A DNA stretch of 64,000 nt from Amaurobius ferox (GCA_951213105.1 OX578137.1:73078604-73142603); one strand, 5' to 3'; positions 52,078 through 63,675 are shown, counted from the stretch's first letter. Made by a program: numbers and translations. The notes: a model not told the origin generated them from the sequence alone.

Positions 52078-53058
52078 TACTTTCCCTGCAATACATGGTA
52101 ATGTATAGGGAAAGTATTGGAATCATGCCGAAAATCGCAACTCGTGTTTTCGACGGATCTACGCGTTTTGAGACCTCTAGAATACGAAAAAACTATTTTA
52201 GCTTGACGTCTGTGTGTGTATGCTTTTGTGTGTGTCTATCTGTCTGTGCAGATTTTGTATCCACTCTAAATAAAAAACTACTTGACCGAATTTCAGAAAA
52301 TTTGGTAGGTAAGCCACTTGTGGGCGAATCTGGTGCTGATTAGTTTTGGGTACGATTTGGGATAAAAGAACCCGCCTTCTTTTGCGAAATGGCCCGCAAA
52401 AGTCTGTAGCCTTTCAAGCTAAAGAAGTAATTGACCGAATTTCACAAAATTCGGTTGATAAGTCGCTTATGGGTCACCCTGGTGCTGATTAGATTTTGGT
52501 ATGATTCGAAAAAATAACCTGTCTTTTTTGTGAAATTATCCTCAAAAATCGTCAAAATCTAATATAAAATACTACATATGCTCAAATACATCAGTTAACT
52601 GCTTATTTTACCCAAAAAAACATCAATTAACTGCTTATTTTACCCTCAAAAATCGTCAAAATCTAATATAAAATACTACATATGCTGAAATACATCAATT
52701 AACTGATTATTTCATACATAATATTTAACAATGAATAGAATAAGTCCAACCCCATTACACTAAGACTAGCCGTTCCCGAGATATTTTAGTTTGTCCCAAT
52801 TACGCTGTTCCACCTTTGAAAAAACTTCCAGCTACCAAGTGAGAAGGAAAATTGAATTAAAAATGCCAATTGAGTGTCATTTTGAATATATGTGGGCGTC
52901 GTTTTTGCATTTAAATCGTTGTACAAGCCGTTCTCCAGATATTTCAGTTCTTTCACATTTTTGCTATGCCGATTTTGAGTCCATTATTTATGCGTGTTAT
53001 TAAACTAAATTTAAATAATTATTAATGAAGTAAAGAGACAACGAATTTGAGTCTGCAG
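52078..53058 (-). repeat. Family A repeat, copy A6
   Basis: Starts ACTTTCCCTGCAATACATGG/TAATGTATAGGGAAAGT (terminal hairpin), then GTCTGTGTGTGTATGC and CTATCTGTCTGTGCAG tracts and two copies of the AGATTAGCACC-type segment. It ends TCTGCAGGGAAAGTCATGTG. A roughly 60-bp local duplication (ATCGTCAAAATCTAATATAAAATACTACATATGCT) at about 52550-52690 makes it longer than the other copies. An 82-codon frame at 52095 is incidental. Confidence 0.8.
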
Positions 53059-53840
53059 GGAAAGTCATGTGCTGTTCACATCATATTTTTACTTTCCCTG
53101 CAATATATGGTGATGTATAGGGAAAATATTGGAATCGTGCCAAAAATCGCAAACCGAGTTTTCGACGGATCTACGCGTTTCGACACCTCTAGAAAACGAA
53201 AAAACTATTTTTAGCGTAACCTCTGTGTGTGTGTCTGTCTGTCTGTCTGTGCAGATTTTGTATCCACTCTAACTAAAAAACTAAACTGAATTTCATAACA
53301 TTTTGTAGGTAAATCAATTGTAGGCGAATCTGGTGCTGATTACTTTTGGGTACGATTCGGGATAAAAGAACCCGCCTTTTTTTCCGAAATGGTCCGTAAA
53401 AGCTTGTATTCACTCTAGTTAAAAAACCAATGGACCGAATTTCACAAAATTCGGTACAGAAATCGCTTGTGGGTCAACCTGGTTCTGATTAGATTTTGGT
53501 ACAATTAGGAAAAAATAACCTGCCTTTTTTTGCAAAATGGCCCCTCAAAAATTGTCAAAATTTAAAATAAATAATACGTATGCTCAAATATATCCATTAA
53601 ATGCCTGTTTTGTACGCAATTTTTATCAAAGAATAGAATAAGGCCAACTCCATTACAGTAGGACTAGCCGTTCTCGAGACATTTTAGTGTTTTCTTATTT
53701 TCTCTACGCCACCTTTGAAAATAAGACCAGTTACCAAACGAGAACAAAAATTGAATTAAAAATGAATTAAATTTAATTCGAATAAAGAGAACGTGAGTAT
53801 AAGTCTGCAGGGAAGTCATATGCTCCCACATTGCATTTCT
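53059..53840 (-). repeat. Family A repeat, copy A7
   Basis: Head-to-tail with A6. The junction reads AGTCATGTGCTGTTCACATC then ATATTTTTACTTTCCCTGC. Same internal order with GTCTGTCTGTCTGTCTGTGC, ending CTGCAGGGAAGTCATATGCT. Closest in sequence to A1, A2 and A6. Confidence 0.8.
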
Positions 53841-53874
53841 CTGTCCGTAATGACCGCATGTAATTCGCAAACAA

Positions 53875-54390
53875 GTAAATGCGATGATCTGCACTTCAGC
53901 ATTTCGGCTTTTTCAGAATCCAAATGCCGTTGATTGGTGGTCCAAAACGCATAGCATGAGGAAAATGGATGATATCATGCTGTCAAAATTTTCTCCTTTC
54001 GACATACACCATGAGAACAGGCGAAAAAATATAAACACAGCGTAAACAGGAACAATGTACAGTAAACAATACTTAAATAATGCTCAATCAGTTTCACAAA
54101 ACAACTGATAATATTCTCTAAATATTGACTTGTTTCATTTCATAAACAGCGGATTCTTTTTTTAAAGTGCACAGTTCAATGTGGTGAAGTACTCCCCTAC
54201 TAAGTGATGACTTAGCTTATAATATCTCCATAGAAAGTTCTGTAAATCTCATATATATATCATAGACTTTTGGGTAGTTCGATATGTTTCTCGAACCTTT
54301 GAAAAGTCACAAAATGTCGCCTAATGGGCGATAAATAGCCAAATCTGGCAATCTGTCGCCAAACTTCAGCATCTGGAAACCCTAACTTTA
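53875..54390 (+). repeat. Family D unit D8 followed by family E copy E2
   Basis: 53890-54050 matches the family D core (AATGGATGATATCATGCTG, TTTCGACATACACCATGAGAACAGG). 54050-54390 aligns with 9656-10015. The adjacency suggests D and E belong to one longer ancestral repeat. Confidence 0.6.
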
Positions 54391-54500
54391 CGTCACGGAT
54401 TGCAGATGCGGGTAGTGATCTCCGTCTGATCTTTGAAAGAGATCAAAATGAGAGGAGTGAGGTAAAGATACTCCAGGTCATCTTACAAGTTCGTAATATA

Positions 54501-54501
<1 letters not shown>

Positions 54502-54546
<45 letters not shown>

Positions 54547-54595
54547 ATATATATATATATATATATCTGTGTGTGTGTGTGTATATGTATATATA
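54502..54595. repeat. (TA)n microsatellite with (TG)n tail
   Basis: TA repeats with an ATTTATA interruption, then TGTGTGTGTGTG and a G9 run at about 54607. Confidence 0.95.
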
Positions 54596-54616
54596 CTTTG
54601 TATAATGGGGGGGGGG

Positions 54617-55220
54617 AGTCATTACCCTTATATGCTTCAGGAAACATTAGAGATAATAAAATGCTGTTTATCAAAGGCTTAATGAAAGTATTTTATTGTC
54701 ACCTAGTAATTGTCACCATTTTAAATATTTCAAAGTGAAATCCATGTATATTGCAATTTAAGATTTAATGAATTTTTCCAATCTAATATTCGTTAAGATG
54801 CTCGAGAAATATATGTAATAGCACTTTATATCCATGAAGCACAGTATATATCATCGTTGAGTTTAAAGAACGAGATCCCTCGGTATAAAATGTCCATATA
54901 TGTATAAAATATTATTTTTACAGAAAAATTAGGAACATTTTTCCCTGTCTTTATAGAACGCAACATTTTATGCCAAACTCGTTTAAACAAGTCATATATA
55001 AAAACACAATATAGAAGAATGTGAAACAAAAAATAGCCTTTTTAACGGAAAAATTGTACAGGTTTTTTTCTGTTTGTTTCCTGTTAAAAGCATTTTTACT
55101 GAAGCCGTTAAAGTCATTTTGATAAGATGGATGGGTTGAATTACATGGTAATTCGAAAATAAATCCTTATTTTGTGGGTAGGGAAATTTTAATTAAAGCT
55201 GTTTTAGACAAAGTTTTTTT
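54617..55220. other. AT-rich stretch; right part matches 42.5-42.76 kb
   Basis: AAGATGGATGGGTTGAATTACATGG (about 55125) and the following GTGGGTAGGGAAATTTTAATTAAA match the 42.65 kb region in direct orientation. No gene recognised. Confidence 0.5.
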
Positions 55221-56205
55221 ATATTTTCAATGTAAAGACTTCATGCACTTGCTTTATTTTTTTTTGTATAGTAGATTAAACGTCAAAATGATATGTTATA
55301 ATATCATTGATGGTACTCGATTCCTATAGATATTAGTCTGAAGGTAATTTTGTTCAGTGCTATAGGGTGAATCTGGGATATATGGCGTATTTTTTTTTAA
55401 ATCAATATTCTGAGACTTATAGTGCACAAACAAGAAACTTATGTATTCATAATAAATTATTTACACTCAGAAAATGTATGTATTATGATAAAATACATTT
55501 TAGAATTCCTTATAAGCAATTATAATTTACTACTTGAATACACGTTGAAAATCAACGATCTCGCATTAAGCAACCCCTGAATAATGTAATTTTTTGAATA
55601 ATTTGCGTTTCACATTTATCCGGCACATCAAATATGATTGAGAGCAGAATCCCCCGAAAAGGAAAATATTGGAAAACTTAAATTGCGAAGTTCTTCCTGT
55701 CGATTTTTATATTTTCAATGTAAAGAGTTCATGCACCTGCTTTATTTTTTTTAAATCTAATAGATTAAACGTCAAAATGATATGCTATAATATCATTAAT
55801 GGAGCTCCATTCCTATAGATATTAGTCTGAAGGTAATTTTGTTGCTGTGCTATAGGGCTAATCCGGGATAGATGGCGTATTTTTTTTAAATCAATATTCT
55901 GAGACCTATAGTGCACAAATAAGAAACTTATGTAGTTATAATAAATTATTTACACTTAAACAACCTATGTATTATGATAAAATAAATTTTAAAATTCCTT
56001 ATAAGCAATTATAATTAACCAGCCGAATACTCGTTGAAAATCAACGATCTTGCAGTAAGCAACCCCTGAATAATGTACTTTTTTGAATAATTCGCTTTTC
56101 GCATTTATCCTGGCAAATCAAATATTTTTGTGTGCAGAACCCCCCCCCCCCCCCCAACCAACAAAATAAAAAGAAAATATTGAAAACTTAAATTGCGCAC
56201 TTCTT
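55221..56205 (+). repeat. Recent 488-bp tandem duplication
   Basis: The segment from ATATTTTCAATGTAAAG (55221) repeats from 55709 with high identity, offset 488 bp. The second copy gained a C-run of about 17 (56141-56157). The duplication spans the left flank and left end of the family G element. Confidence 0.9.
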
Positions 56206-56534
56206 CCTTTACTTACTTCCAAACATGGCGAAATCACAATACACGAGGACTAGGCTTCGCTCAAACAAGAAATCCACTGACAGTTCAAGCGTTTTAGCTA
56301 TAATGTACAATCTGTGGTAGCATAGTACAATATTTCACGGTAAATTCAACAACTTATCTTAGATATTTGTGAATTTCAGGTGGGAAAAGCACTGGAACAC
56401 TATATTTTTATCAAACACATTTGAAACAGAAAATAGCACACCATTAGTGTTTACTGCATTACCATCTTTCGATAAATTTCAGAACTAGGGATGTGCAATA
56501 TATTCTGGATATGGCATATATACCGGATTTGCCC
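55365..56534 (+). mobile_element. Family G non-autonomous DNA element, copy G1
   Basis: A TIR of about 22 bp, GGGTAAATCCGGGATAGATG(GC), is present at 55365 and, because of the tandem duplication, again at 55855 (GGGCTAATCCGGGATAGATG). Its inverted partner is at 56513-56534 (GGCATATATACCGGATTTGC). Inside, 56205-56500 includes CATGGCGAAATCACAATACA and ACAATCTGTGGTAGCATAGT. No transposase. Confidence 0.75.
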
Positions 56535-56549
56535 TATTATAGGGCAGGG

Positions 56550-57595
56550 AGGGACAAGTTCGTCCATTGGTTAGTTATTACAACCCTAATTTCTTGGCCG
56601 CTAGACAGAGTACACACTTTTTACATCCTGTGAATAAAGCAAGCCTTCGTTTTCGACTGATTTCAAAATATCTATTTTTAACACCATATAAATATTTTAC
56701 ATACTACAATATTTATTATGTACGCTTTAAGGAACACATTGACGTGTTTTTACGGCACGCCGAAGCTTATATATTTTTGCATTATTTATTGAGGTAATTT
56801 TGGACTTTGAATAACTGCAAATTCTGTCTAAATTGGAGGGAAGGGGCATATTGTCTCATGAGAGATTACACGAGAGATTAATTTCTACATATTAAGTTGA
56901 CTCCTAAACTTTTAAACCCATTTCCGGAGGCGGTTACTAAGACAATTAATCAAAATATCAAAATAATAACCTAAAACGAAAAAACATTTATTCTTACGGA
57001 TTCATTAGAGAAACGAACACTGTAGGAAGCAAAAGTCATATGGAAAGAAAAGAGTAAAAAAATAGAAAAAGGGGAAATATTAAAATACTAAAATATTAAA
57101 ATTTTAAAATGCAAAGAAATAGTTTTTTTAATTCGAATACAGGGGGACGATTCGAAGGCTTGTTCATATTATTTTCACGACTTTGCTTATTCAAAATATG
57201 CGCCATTTTTTTGCTTACATTTGGAAAGGTTTCTGATATTCAAAACTTCTATTAAATGTGCAGTTACCTCATTTAGCAACCACTAGCCATCGCGAACGCA
57301 CGAAGTGCAGGTGAAATGTCTTGCTTAATACAGTGTTCTAATTACATTTTCACAGTGTAAAATTAAAATGTCAGAAGAATGTTTTTAAAATTTTATTTTG
57401 TTACTTTCAGATAAAACTGAAATTTCGTCATAATTATAATTAAATAATATTACTCAAGCAAGTTTAATTAATTACATGAAATGTGAAATTTCTATGACAT
57501 TCCAAACATTATCATTGATAATAAGTTTATAGAAGTTTAGCTTCCTTATAATATCGTTGTTTTACATATTTGAGAATCGTATCATTTTATAAACG
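56550..57595. other. AT-rich stretch without recognisable genes
   Basis: A 76-codon frame at 56567 shows no recognisable domain. AAAATAYTAAAATATTAAAATTTTAAAA at about 57085 is simple sequence. Confidence 0.5.
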
Positions 57596-57960
57596 GCATT
57601 AAAACTTAAAAAAATAATAATAAAAATATTTTCTTCTTTGTGAAAGAAAATAATAAAGTTGGGAAAATTGCTTAACCTTCTTTATACTTAATGCATTTAT
57701 ATAACAAACTGTTCTGAAAGTTTCAAAGTTAAAGGAGCAATGAATATTGACATAGCTTAAAGCGAAAAGCAAATTAAATTCTAAAACAATTTCAACTGCT
57801 CGAAAGGTTTTGCATTTTTCCAAAATTGTAATTATTTTAACATTTTCTTCTTGTACTACATTGGCTTTGTATAAAAAACTAAAAGTATATTCATTTTTAT
57901 AAACGTAAATATAATAAATAATTTGGCATCACGTCTGATGTTATAATAGTAAAAATTAAG
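57596..57960 (+). repeat. Segment duplicated from/with 44.8-45.0 kb
   Basis: Direct match to 44800-45000 (see that entry). Together with the 42.6/55.1 kb match it suggests a larger collinear duplication offset by about 12.5-12.8 kb. Confidence 0.55.
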
Positions 57961-58025
57961 TTCACATACGCAACAGAAGGTCTTTATTTTACTTCCTATA
58001 AGACTTACAAATTTTTTTTGAAAAA

Positions 58026-58072
58026 GGACCAAAGCGCTTTCGAGCATAAGTGCGCTCTTCATCAGTGGCTCC
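58026..58072 (-). ncRNA. Hammerhead-ribozyme-like motif in P1
   Basis: On the minus strand: stem I 5' GGAGCCA, core CTGATGA (58065-58059), stem II GAGC/GCTC with 8-nt loop, core GAAA (58041-58038), a tiny stem III AGCGCT, U at the cleavage position, then stem I 3' TGGTCC, which pairs with GGAGCCA apart from one bulged A and one G-U pair. One extra A lies between CTGATGA and stem II, so activity is doubtful. Hammerheads are known in Penelope-like elements. The segment also reads as open frame. Confidence 0.55.
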
Positions 58073-58234
58073 ATGGAAATAAAATTTGAATCGTTCATAT
58101 ATAGACCAGATATAACAACAAAATTTGCATAAAAATAATTTACAAAATAATCTACGTTTAGGTAAGGATAAACCGATAACTACAAAACAATTCAAAAATT
58201 CCAACAACAAAAGAACAGCATATTAAATTACAAT

Positions 58235-59009
58235 TTAATTACAGAAATCGAAAAAAAGGGGGGGGGGTGGCAACCAAACATAATCCCAAAGCTGAAGACG
58301 CCAAAGATATCTTTGCAGAGACTTGAATTGCATGGAGTCGAGAATGAGTCGCCAAGCGTAACTCAAATTCATAACAGGGTCAAAATTACAAACGGACTCG
58401 CAGTAGATATAAATAAAATAGGATTCAAAAAGGAGAATATCACGAGGGTTATTACAACGCATCATAAGGAATGTTTTTCCAAAAAAAGGCTGAAAATTAT
58501 CTTTAGCAATAAATTGAGCAAGAGCCGTAGGAAATTTACTATCCCTGACATCCCGATGCATGTTCTGCTAAACGGATGTCAACAGTGTGTTTAGTACTTC
58601 CAATATAAAATTTAAAATTACCATAGATGGACAACAGGGGAACAACACACACCCCAGCAAAGCTTTTAAAGTCATCCTTATAACCCAGTTTATCAGAGCG
58701 AATAAGGTTAAATAAAGAAGAAATATTAGAATGTGCAGGTCTGAAACAAAACTCAGAACAAAAAGGGATAAAGGGGCGGAAAATCCGAGGATTGTATGGA
58801 AAACTAGACCTATAAGTCAAACGATATTTTAAGGCAATACGTTTAGTATCAAAAGGTGCATATTTACGGCGAACTTGGAAGAAAACCTTATAAATAAACT
58901 CAAAGGAGTAGGCAGCCTCACGGCCAAGGCCAAAAATAAAATCAATTTCATCACTTAAAGCAGAGATAGATGAACAAACATTAAAAGCGCGAATAAAATA
59001 ATCATACAA
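58235..59009 (-). pseudogene. GIY-YIG endonuclease region of P1
   Basis: Two overlapping frames (59009-58539 and 58561-58235) join by one frameshift near 58550. In order: a linker, SSFPYNPRIFRPFIPFCSEF, then the nuclease core. The core's first strand, normally GIY/GVY, reads GVC. The second strand has KFYIGST. The helix has DIRLAEH with the conserved Arg. Further on, RDILLFESYFI carries the expected catalytic Glu. Penelope-like elements use this domain to nick the target. The frameshift and the GVC substitution make this copy inactive. Confidence 0.8.
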
Positions 59010-59199
59010 AGAAGCTTTTTAGAGGAAAGTTTACGGTTTATGATGTACTGGTCAACCGTTCTGCTATTGGTTTTCAAACCTCGGTTTTCCGTAAACTTTC
59101 TTTTACTAATTCTTGTATTCTTGCTAATTTTTACCATCCTCTTTCCTCTAAAAAGCTTATTTTTATGCTTATTTTAATCGCGCTTTTAATATTTGTTCA

Positions 59200-59869
59200 T
59201 CTATCTCTGCTTTAAGTGATGAAATTGATTTTATTTTCGGCATTGGCCGTGAGGCTGCCTACTCCTTTGAGTTTATTTATAAGGTTTTCTCGCAACTTCG
59301 CCGTAAATATACACTTTTTGATACTAAACTTATTCCCTTAAAAGATCGTTTGACTTATAGGTCTAGTTTTCCATACCATCCTCGGATTTTCCGCCCCTTT
59401 ATCCATTTCTGTTCTGAGTTTGGTTTCAGAACTGCACATTCTAATATTTCTTCTTTATTTAACCGTATTCGGTCTGATAAACTGGATGATAAGGATGACT
59501 TTAAAAGCTTTGCTGGGGGTGCATGTTGTTCCCCTGTTGTCCACCGATGGTAATTTTAAATTTTATATTGGAAGTATTAAACGCACTGTTGGCATCCATT
59601 TAGCAGAACATGCTCCTGATATCAAGGATAGTAAGCTTTCTACGGCTCTTGCTCAATTTGTTGTTAAAGATAATATTCAGTCTCTTTTTGAGAAAACTTT
59701 CCTTTTGATGCGTTGTAATAACCCTCGTGATATTCTCCTTTTTGAATCCCTCTTTATTTATATCTACCGCGAGTCTGTTTGTAATTTTGACCCTGTTATG
59801 AATTTGAGTTACGCTTGGCGACTCATTCTCGACTCCATACAATTCAAGTATCTGCAAAGTTATCTTTGA
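59200..59869 (+). pseudogene. GIY-YIG endonuclease region of P2
   Basis: Stops occur in the upstream linker. From 59350 RSSFPYHPRIFRPFIHFCSE leads to a 1-nt frameshift near 59515. The nuclease then continues in the second frame: VHVVPLL, KFYIGSIKRTVGIHLAEHAP, STALAQF, RDILLFESLFIYIY. The catalytic Glu (LLFES) is kept, but the Arg of the DIRLAEH helix is replaced (GIHLAEH), so this copy too would be catalytically dead. Confidence 0.8.
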
Positions 59870-60092
59870 CGTCTTCATCTTTGAGATTATGCTTGGTTGT
59901 CACTCCCATTTTCTCGATTTCTGTAATTAAATTGTAATTTAATATGCTGTTCTTTTGTTGTTGAAATTTTTGAATTGTTTTATAGTTTTCGGTTTATCAT
60001 TACCTAAACGTAGATTCTTTTGTAAATTGTATCTATGCAAATTTTGTCGCTATATCTGGTCTATATATGAACGATTCAAATTTTATTTCCAT

Positions 60093-60139
60093 GTAGCTAC
60101 TGATGAAGAGCGTACTTATGCTCGAAAGCGCTCTGGCCC
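60093..60139 (+). ncRNA. Hammerhead-ribozyme-like motif in P2
   Basis: Stem I 5' GTAGCTA, CTGATGA (60100-60106), stem II GAGC/GCTC, GAAA (60124-60127), stem III AGCGCT, C at the cleavage position, stem I 3' TGGCCC. The core and stem II are the same as in P1. Stem I pairs less well here (four pairs at most), as expected for a decaying copy. Confidence 0.5.
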
Positions 60140-60529
60140 TTTTTTAAAAAACAATTGTACGTCTTATAGGAAGTAAAATAAAGACCGTCTGTTGTGGATG
60201 TGAGCCTAGTTTTTGCTAACGTAAATATATATCTCCAATAAGTTTAAATTAATATTTTTAAGCAAATGGATGTTTTAAATGAATAATAATATTATGAAAT
60301 TTTGTTTGAAAGTACTGTCAAAATTACTCTTTATTTAAAATGCTTCGTTAATACCAGTATAAAAAGTTGATAATAATTATAAATAATTTTCAAAGACAAA
60401 ATGGAATTTTTACATTTGTGACGGATGCGTTTTTATAGACAGAACTTCTTGCTTTTTGCGGCGATGTTATCCTGTTTACTATCCTGACGAAGTTCATTTT
60501 AACTTTATCTATATATGCAGTATTATATA

Positions 60530-61429
60530 GGGTAAATCCGTGATAGATGCCACATCCAGTATAGATTGCGCACGGCCGCATTTCTAAAACTTACCGTAAA
60601 TTGGTAATGCAGTAAACGCTAACAGTGTGCCATTTAGGGTTTTAAATGTATTTAGTAAAAGTATTGTGGTCCTGTGATTTTTTTCACCCGAAATTAACGC
60701 ATATCTAAGATGAGAGTTTATCATGAAGTATTTCAGTATGCTACCACAGATTGTAAATAATAGCTAAAACTCTAAAATTGTCAGTTGATGTATTGTTTGA
60801 GCGAAGCATAGTCTTCGTGTAGAGTCTTTCTATTGTGATTTCGCCATGTATGAGTCGAAGGTCAGGAAATCGTGGAGTTCGGTATGTCTCCACTAGAAAT
60901 GGATTCACTCAAGAGTCATTTGAGAAATAGGTGAATTTTTCATAATTATGTTCGATTTTGATCCTAGCAGGTTGTTCATTAATATCATTATTTTGTCTGT
61001 GTTGGTTGCATCCTTAAATTGAGTTTAAAGTAAATATGCAAACATTTTTCGAATTTAGTAAGTTTTTAATATTTTATAAAAGTGTTTCTACCTTTTTTTT
61101 CTATATGTAAATATACATATTTTTGAAGAAAAATATTTGTTAAGTCTATTATAATTAATTTATTTTATTTTTTTATAATTAATTTATTAGATTATTCCTT
61201 ATGGTGCGGCGTAACACCCAACTCATCCAGTTGAGATGCCGCAATGAAGAGGTTTACAAAATAAATTATAATTGCTTATTGAGTACTTCATAATTTCATA
61301 TTTTATCCTAATACATATATTTTCTAAATGTAAATAAAGGATTATGACTACATAAATTCCTTGTTTGTGCACCATGGGTCTCAGAATATTGATTTTTAAA
61401 AAAGTGAGCCATCTATCTCAGATTTACCC
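60530..61429 (-). mobile_element. Family G non-autonomous DNA element, copy G2 (inverted)
   Basis: The ends are GGGTAAATCCGTGATAGATG (60530) and, inverted, GGGTAAATCTGAGATAGATG (61429-61408). 60545-60860 is the reverse complement of G1's right half (CACAGATTGTAAATAATAGC, GATTTCGCCATG). 61250-61405 matches the reverse complement of its left half. 60870-61240 is specific to this copy. Confidence 0.75.
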
Positions 61430-61434
61430 TGTGG

Positions 61435-62460
61435 GGATGTATTGTAATCGATAAAAAAATTGAATAGGAGTTTCGACGTTTCAAGCATCACTGAAATCGA
61501 ATCGAACTTTTTTGAAGTAATGTGTGTGTATGTGTGTGTGTGTGAGTGAATCTATCGAGAAATATGTTCACTTTTCATGCAATATTGTGAGGCAAATTTA
61601 TTAACATTATTCTCCTGGATCCTATTCAATCCATTCACGAAAAAAGATACTTGTTGATGTTGTTGAAACCCAGACCGTCCGACCTACCAGAAAGGTGTAA
61701 GGTAACTGTTTGGAAGGACGGGAAATGCCACCCAATTTAGACCGTAACACAGTGGGGGAGGCATCCACAGGGACCGTACCCTCCTTTCCCCTACCACCAA
61801 CATCTCGGAAGGACTTTCGGACCCACATGTTTAACGTGATCGTACTCCGCATGAACACGGCGGCAGTTTTGGCAGTGGCTGGAATCGAACCCGGGCCTAC
61901 CGAGTGCAACACCAGCGCGCTAACCAATGGGCTACCGCCCCCCCCCCCCACAAAAAAAAAACCTTGTGTAATAGTTTAATATTTTTACGTCTTACCATTT
62001 GTCAACAGTCGTGTATATGTATAAAAATATGTTCTTATCTTCAGTTTGTCTTTAAAACTCGGCAATGAATTTGGCGAACGTGGCGACACATTTAGCAACT
62101 TATCGTCAATCTATCTTTAATTTGCCATCAGATCTATGAAAATATCGCTAAAATTTCAAAAATTATGCAAAATTAAAACGAAACTGATTTCTATTTGATG
62201 AATTAAGTATTCAAATATGGAAACTATGTGATATTATTTTTGAGTGTCAAAGAACCTATTTGTATGAAAATTGCTCAAAATTGGGCTTCAACATAAATAC
62301 ATAAATTAATTAAAAACAAGTTCGATTAAAAGCAAATGTTCTCAGTTTTCTTATGACTTGACCTGAAATGTATATGTTTCGAATTTACTATCTGTATATC
62401 AATTTGATTTTTCGCTGAGAGACCAACAGACAGACTTGCTACTTCTTTTATTAAGTAGGT
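61435..62460 (-). repeat. Decayed family A copy A8 (A3-like), interrupted by SINE1
   Basis: TTTCRAGCATCNCTGA-ATCGAAYNGAAC followed by (GT)n (61520-61548) matches copy A3 at 5810-5880. After the SINE, GGCGAACGTGGCGACACATT and related words match A3's TTGGCGAC-rich core. The terminal hairpins are not recognisable. Confidence 0.5.
61651..61950 (-). mobile_element. tRNA-derived SINE (SINE1), second full-length copy
   Basis: On the minus strand: A box TAGCCCATTGGTTAGCGCG (61935-61917), B box GCCCGGGTTCGATTCC (61896-61881, a better match than in the 7.45 kb copy), body with GGGTCCGAAAGTCC and GGATGCCTCCCCCACTG, then GGTAGGTCGGACGGTCTGGG and a short AAC-type tail. A C13 run adjoins its head. The 109- and 89-codon frames over it are incidental. 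Confidence 0.85.
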
Positions 62461-63675
62461 TTCAGATTACAAATTTTTAATTTTTCTTTAATACCTTCTA
62501 AAATGTATTTCAAAGAACACTTTTTGATGTATAAAACATATTCAAATTATTTCATTTTCTGTCTCTAATAACAAATACGGTATTTCATACTTGTATTTTG
62601 TATTTTGCTATTGCATTTGGTATTTTATATGGACATATATACGATCTAATATTAATACTTAATTGTTGTGATAATTATTCTGTACTCTACAACCACTGCA
62701 AACAAATGTTGCACCCTAGTGTCATTTGTGAAGGGAATCCTTTTGACAAATACCTCTCCTGTGGTCAAACAATTCATCCATCAAATACACATAAGATTTA
62801 TGTTAGCTTGTTACACAACTGACATTATGTTCGGTGTATTTTTATTTAAGGATGTTACATTCTTATAAATAAAAACATAGAATATATTTCTGCAACCCAT
62901 TGTTGATAATAATTATAAGAATAAATATAATAATATAATTTTAATTGTGAACATATATAATATCAGGTATTTCTGCATGTAGAATAGTGGGAGTTATAAA
63001 CCGTCTTTTGACGTATTTATAATAATACTAGCAGTTTGCACATCCTTTGGAATAGATAATACACAGAAACATAAAATTCATAATTGTGTGCAAATTTCTA
63101 TAGTAAATGATATTGTTGTTCACAAAAAATAAAAAAAAATTAATTTAATTCTCCTAATCAGAAGTATAAGAATCTCTGTTCTTGCTAAACAAAATTATAT
63201 TCACAGGCTCCTGGTCCCGTTTGTAGACAAATATTATAAAGAAATATGTGGTGCTGTCTATATATGTCAAAAGGAAAGCGTTATGAAATTGAATCAAAGC
63301 CAAAATGAAAGGTATACAGTGGTATTAGAACATATACTTGTACATGCATTATTCTGTTTCAAAAATTGGCTAAACACAGTATATGAGTGTGAACAATATT
63401 TGCCAAAATAGAACAGCTAATTTAAGAACTTGAAAATATCTTCTTAACTTTTCAAACCCAAACCGTAATAATTATAATCCAATCAAAAGTGTAATATCGA
63501 AAAAATTATTTTATATACATTTCTTAATTATTTAAATTGGAGAGGGCATAAAAAGTTGGTCTTGTGTATAATCTCTTTGGGCTTAATTCCGTTGTATCAT
63601 GATATCATTTTCTTCGAATAAAATTGCGGAAAAAATATCGTTGGCATAATGCTATATCTATGGAAAGTTTCATTG
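62461..63675. other. AT-rich stretch without recognisable genes
   Basis: 74- and 66-codon frames at 62598 and 62668 overlap in a slightly less AT-rich patch (62690-62790) but show no recognisable motif. Confidence 0.5.

Larger units (their letters stand above)
57961..59040 (-). mobile_element. Penelope-like element 3' end, left arm (P1)
   Basis: Sense is on the minus strand. It contains the C-terminal part of a Penelope-like polyprotein with a GIY-YIG endonuclease, then a 3' region with a hammerhead-like core, ending AATAAAGACCTTCTGTTGCG at about 57965. The RT domain is missing (5' truncation). It faces P2 head to head across about 45 bp. Confidence 0.85.
59085..60203 (+). mobile_element. 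Penelope-like element 3' end, right arm (P2)
   Basis: Same content as P1 in opposite orientation: GIY-YIG region 59350-59869, then the 3' region, ending AATAAAGACCGTCTGTTGTG. Relative to P1 it retains about 57 bp near its 5' end (59097-59153) that the left arm lacks. It differs from P1 by many substitutions, so the arms are not freshly duplicated. Confidence 0.85.

Noticed and set aside
61622..61951. 109-codon frame on the minus strand
   Set aside because: It coincides with SINE1; a tRNA-derived element is the better explanation.
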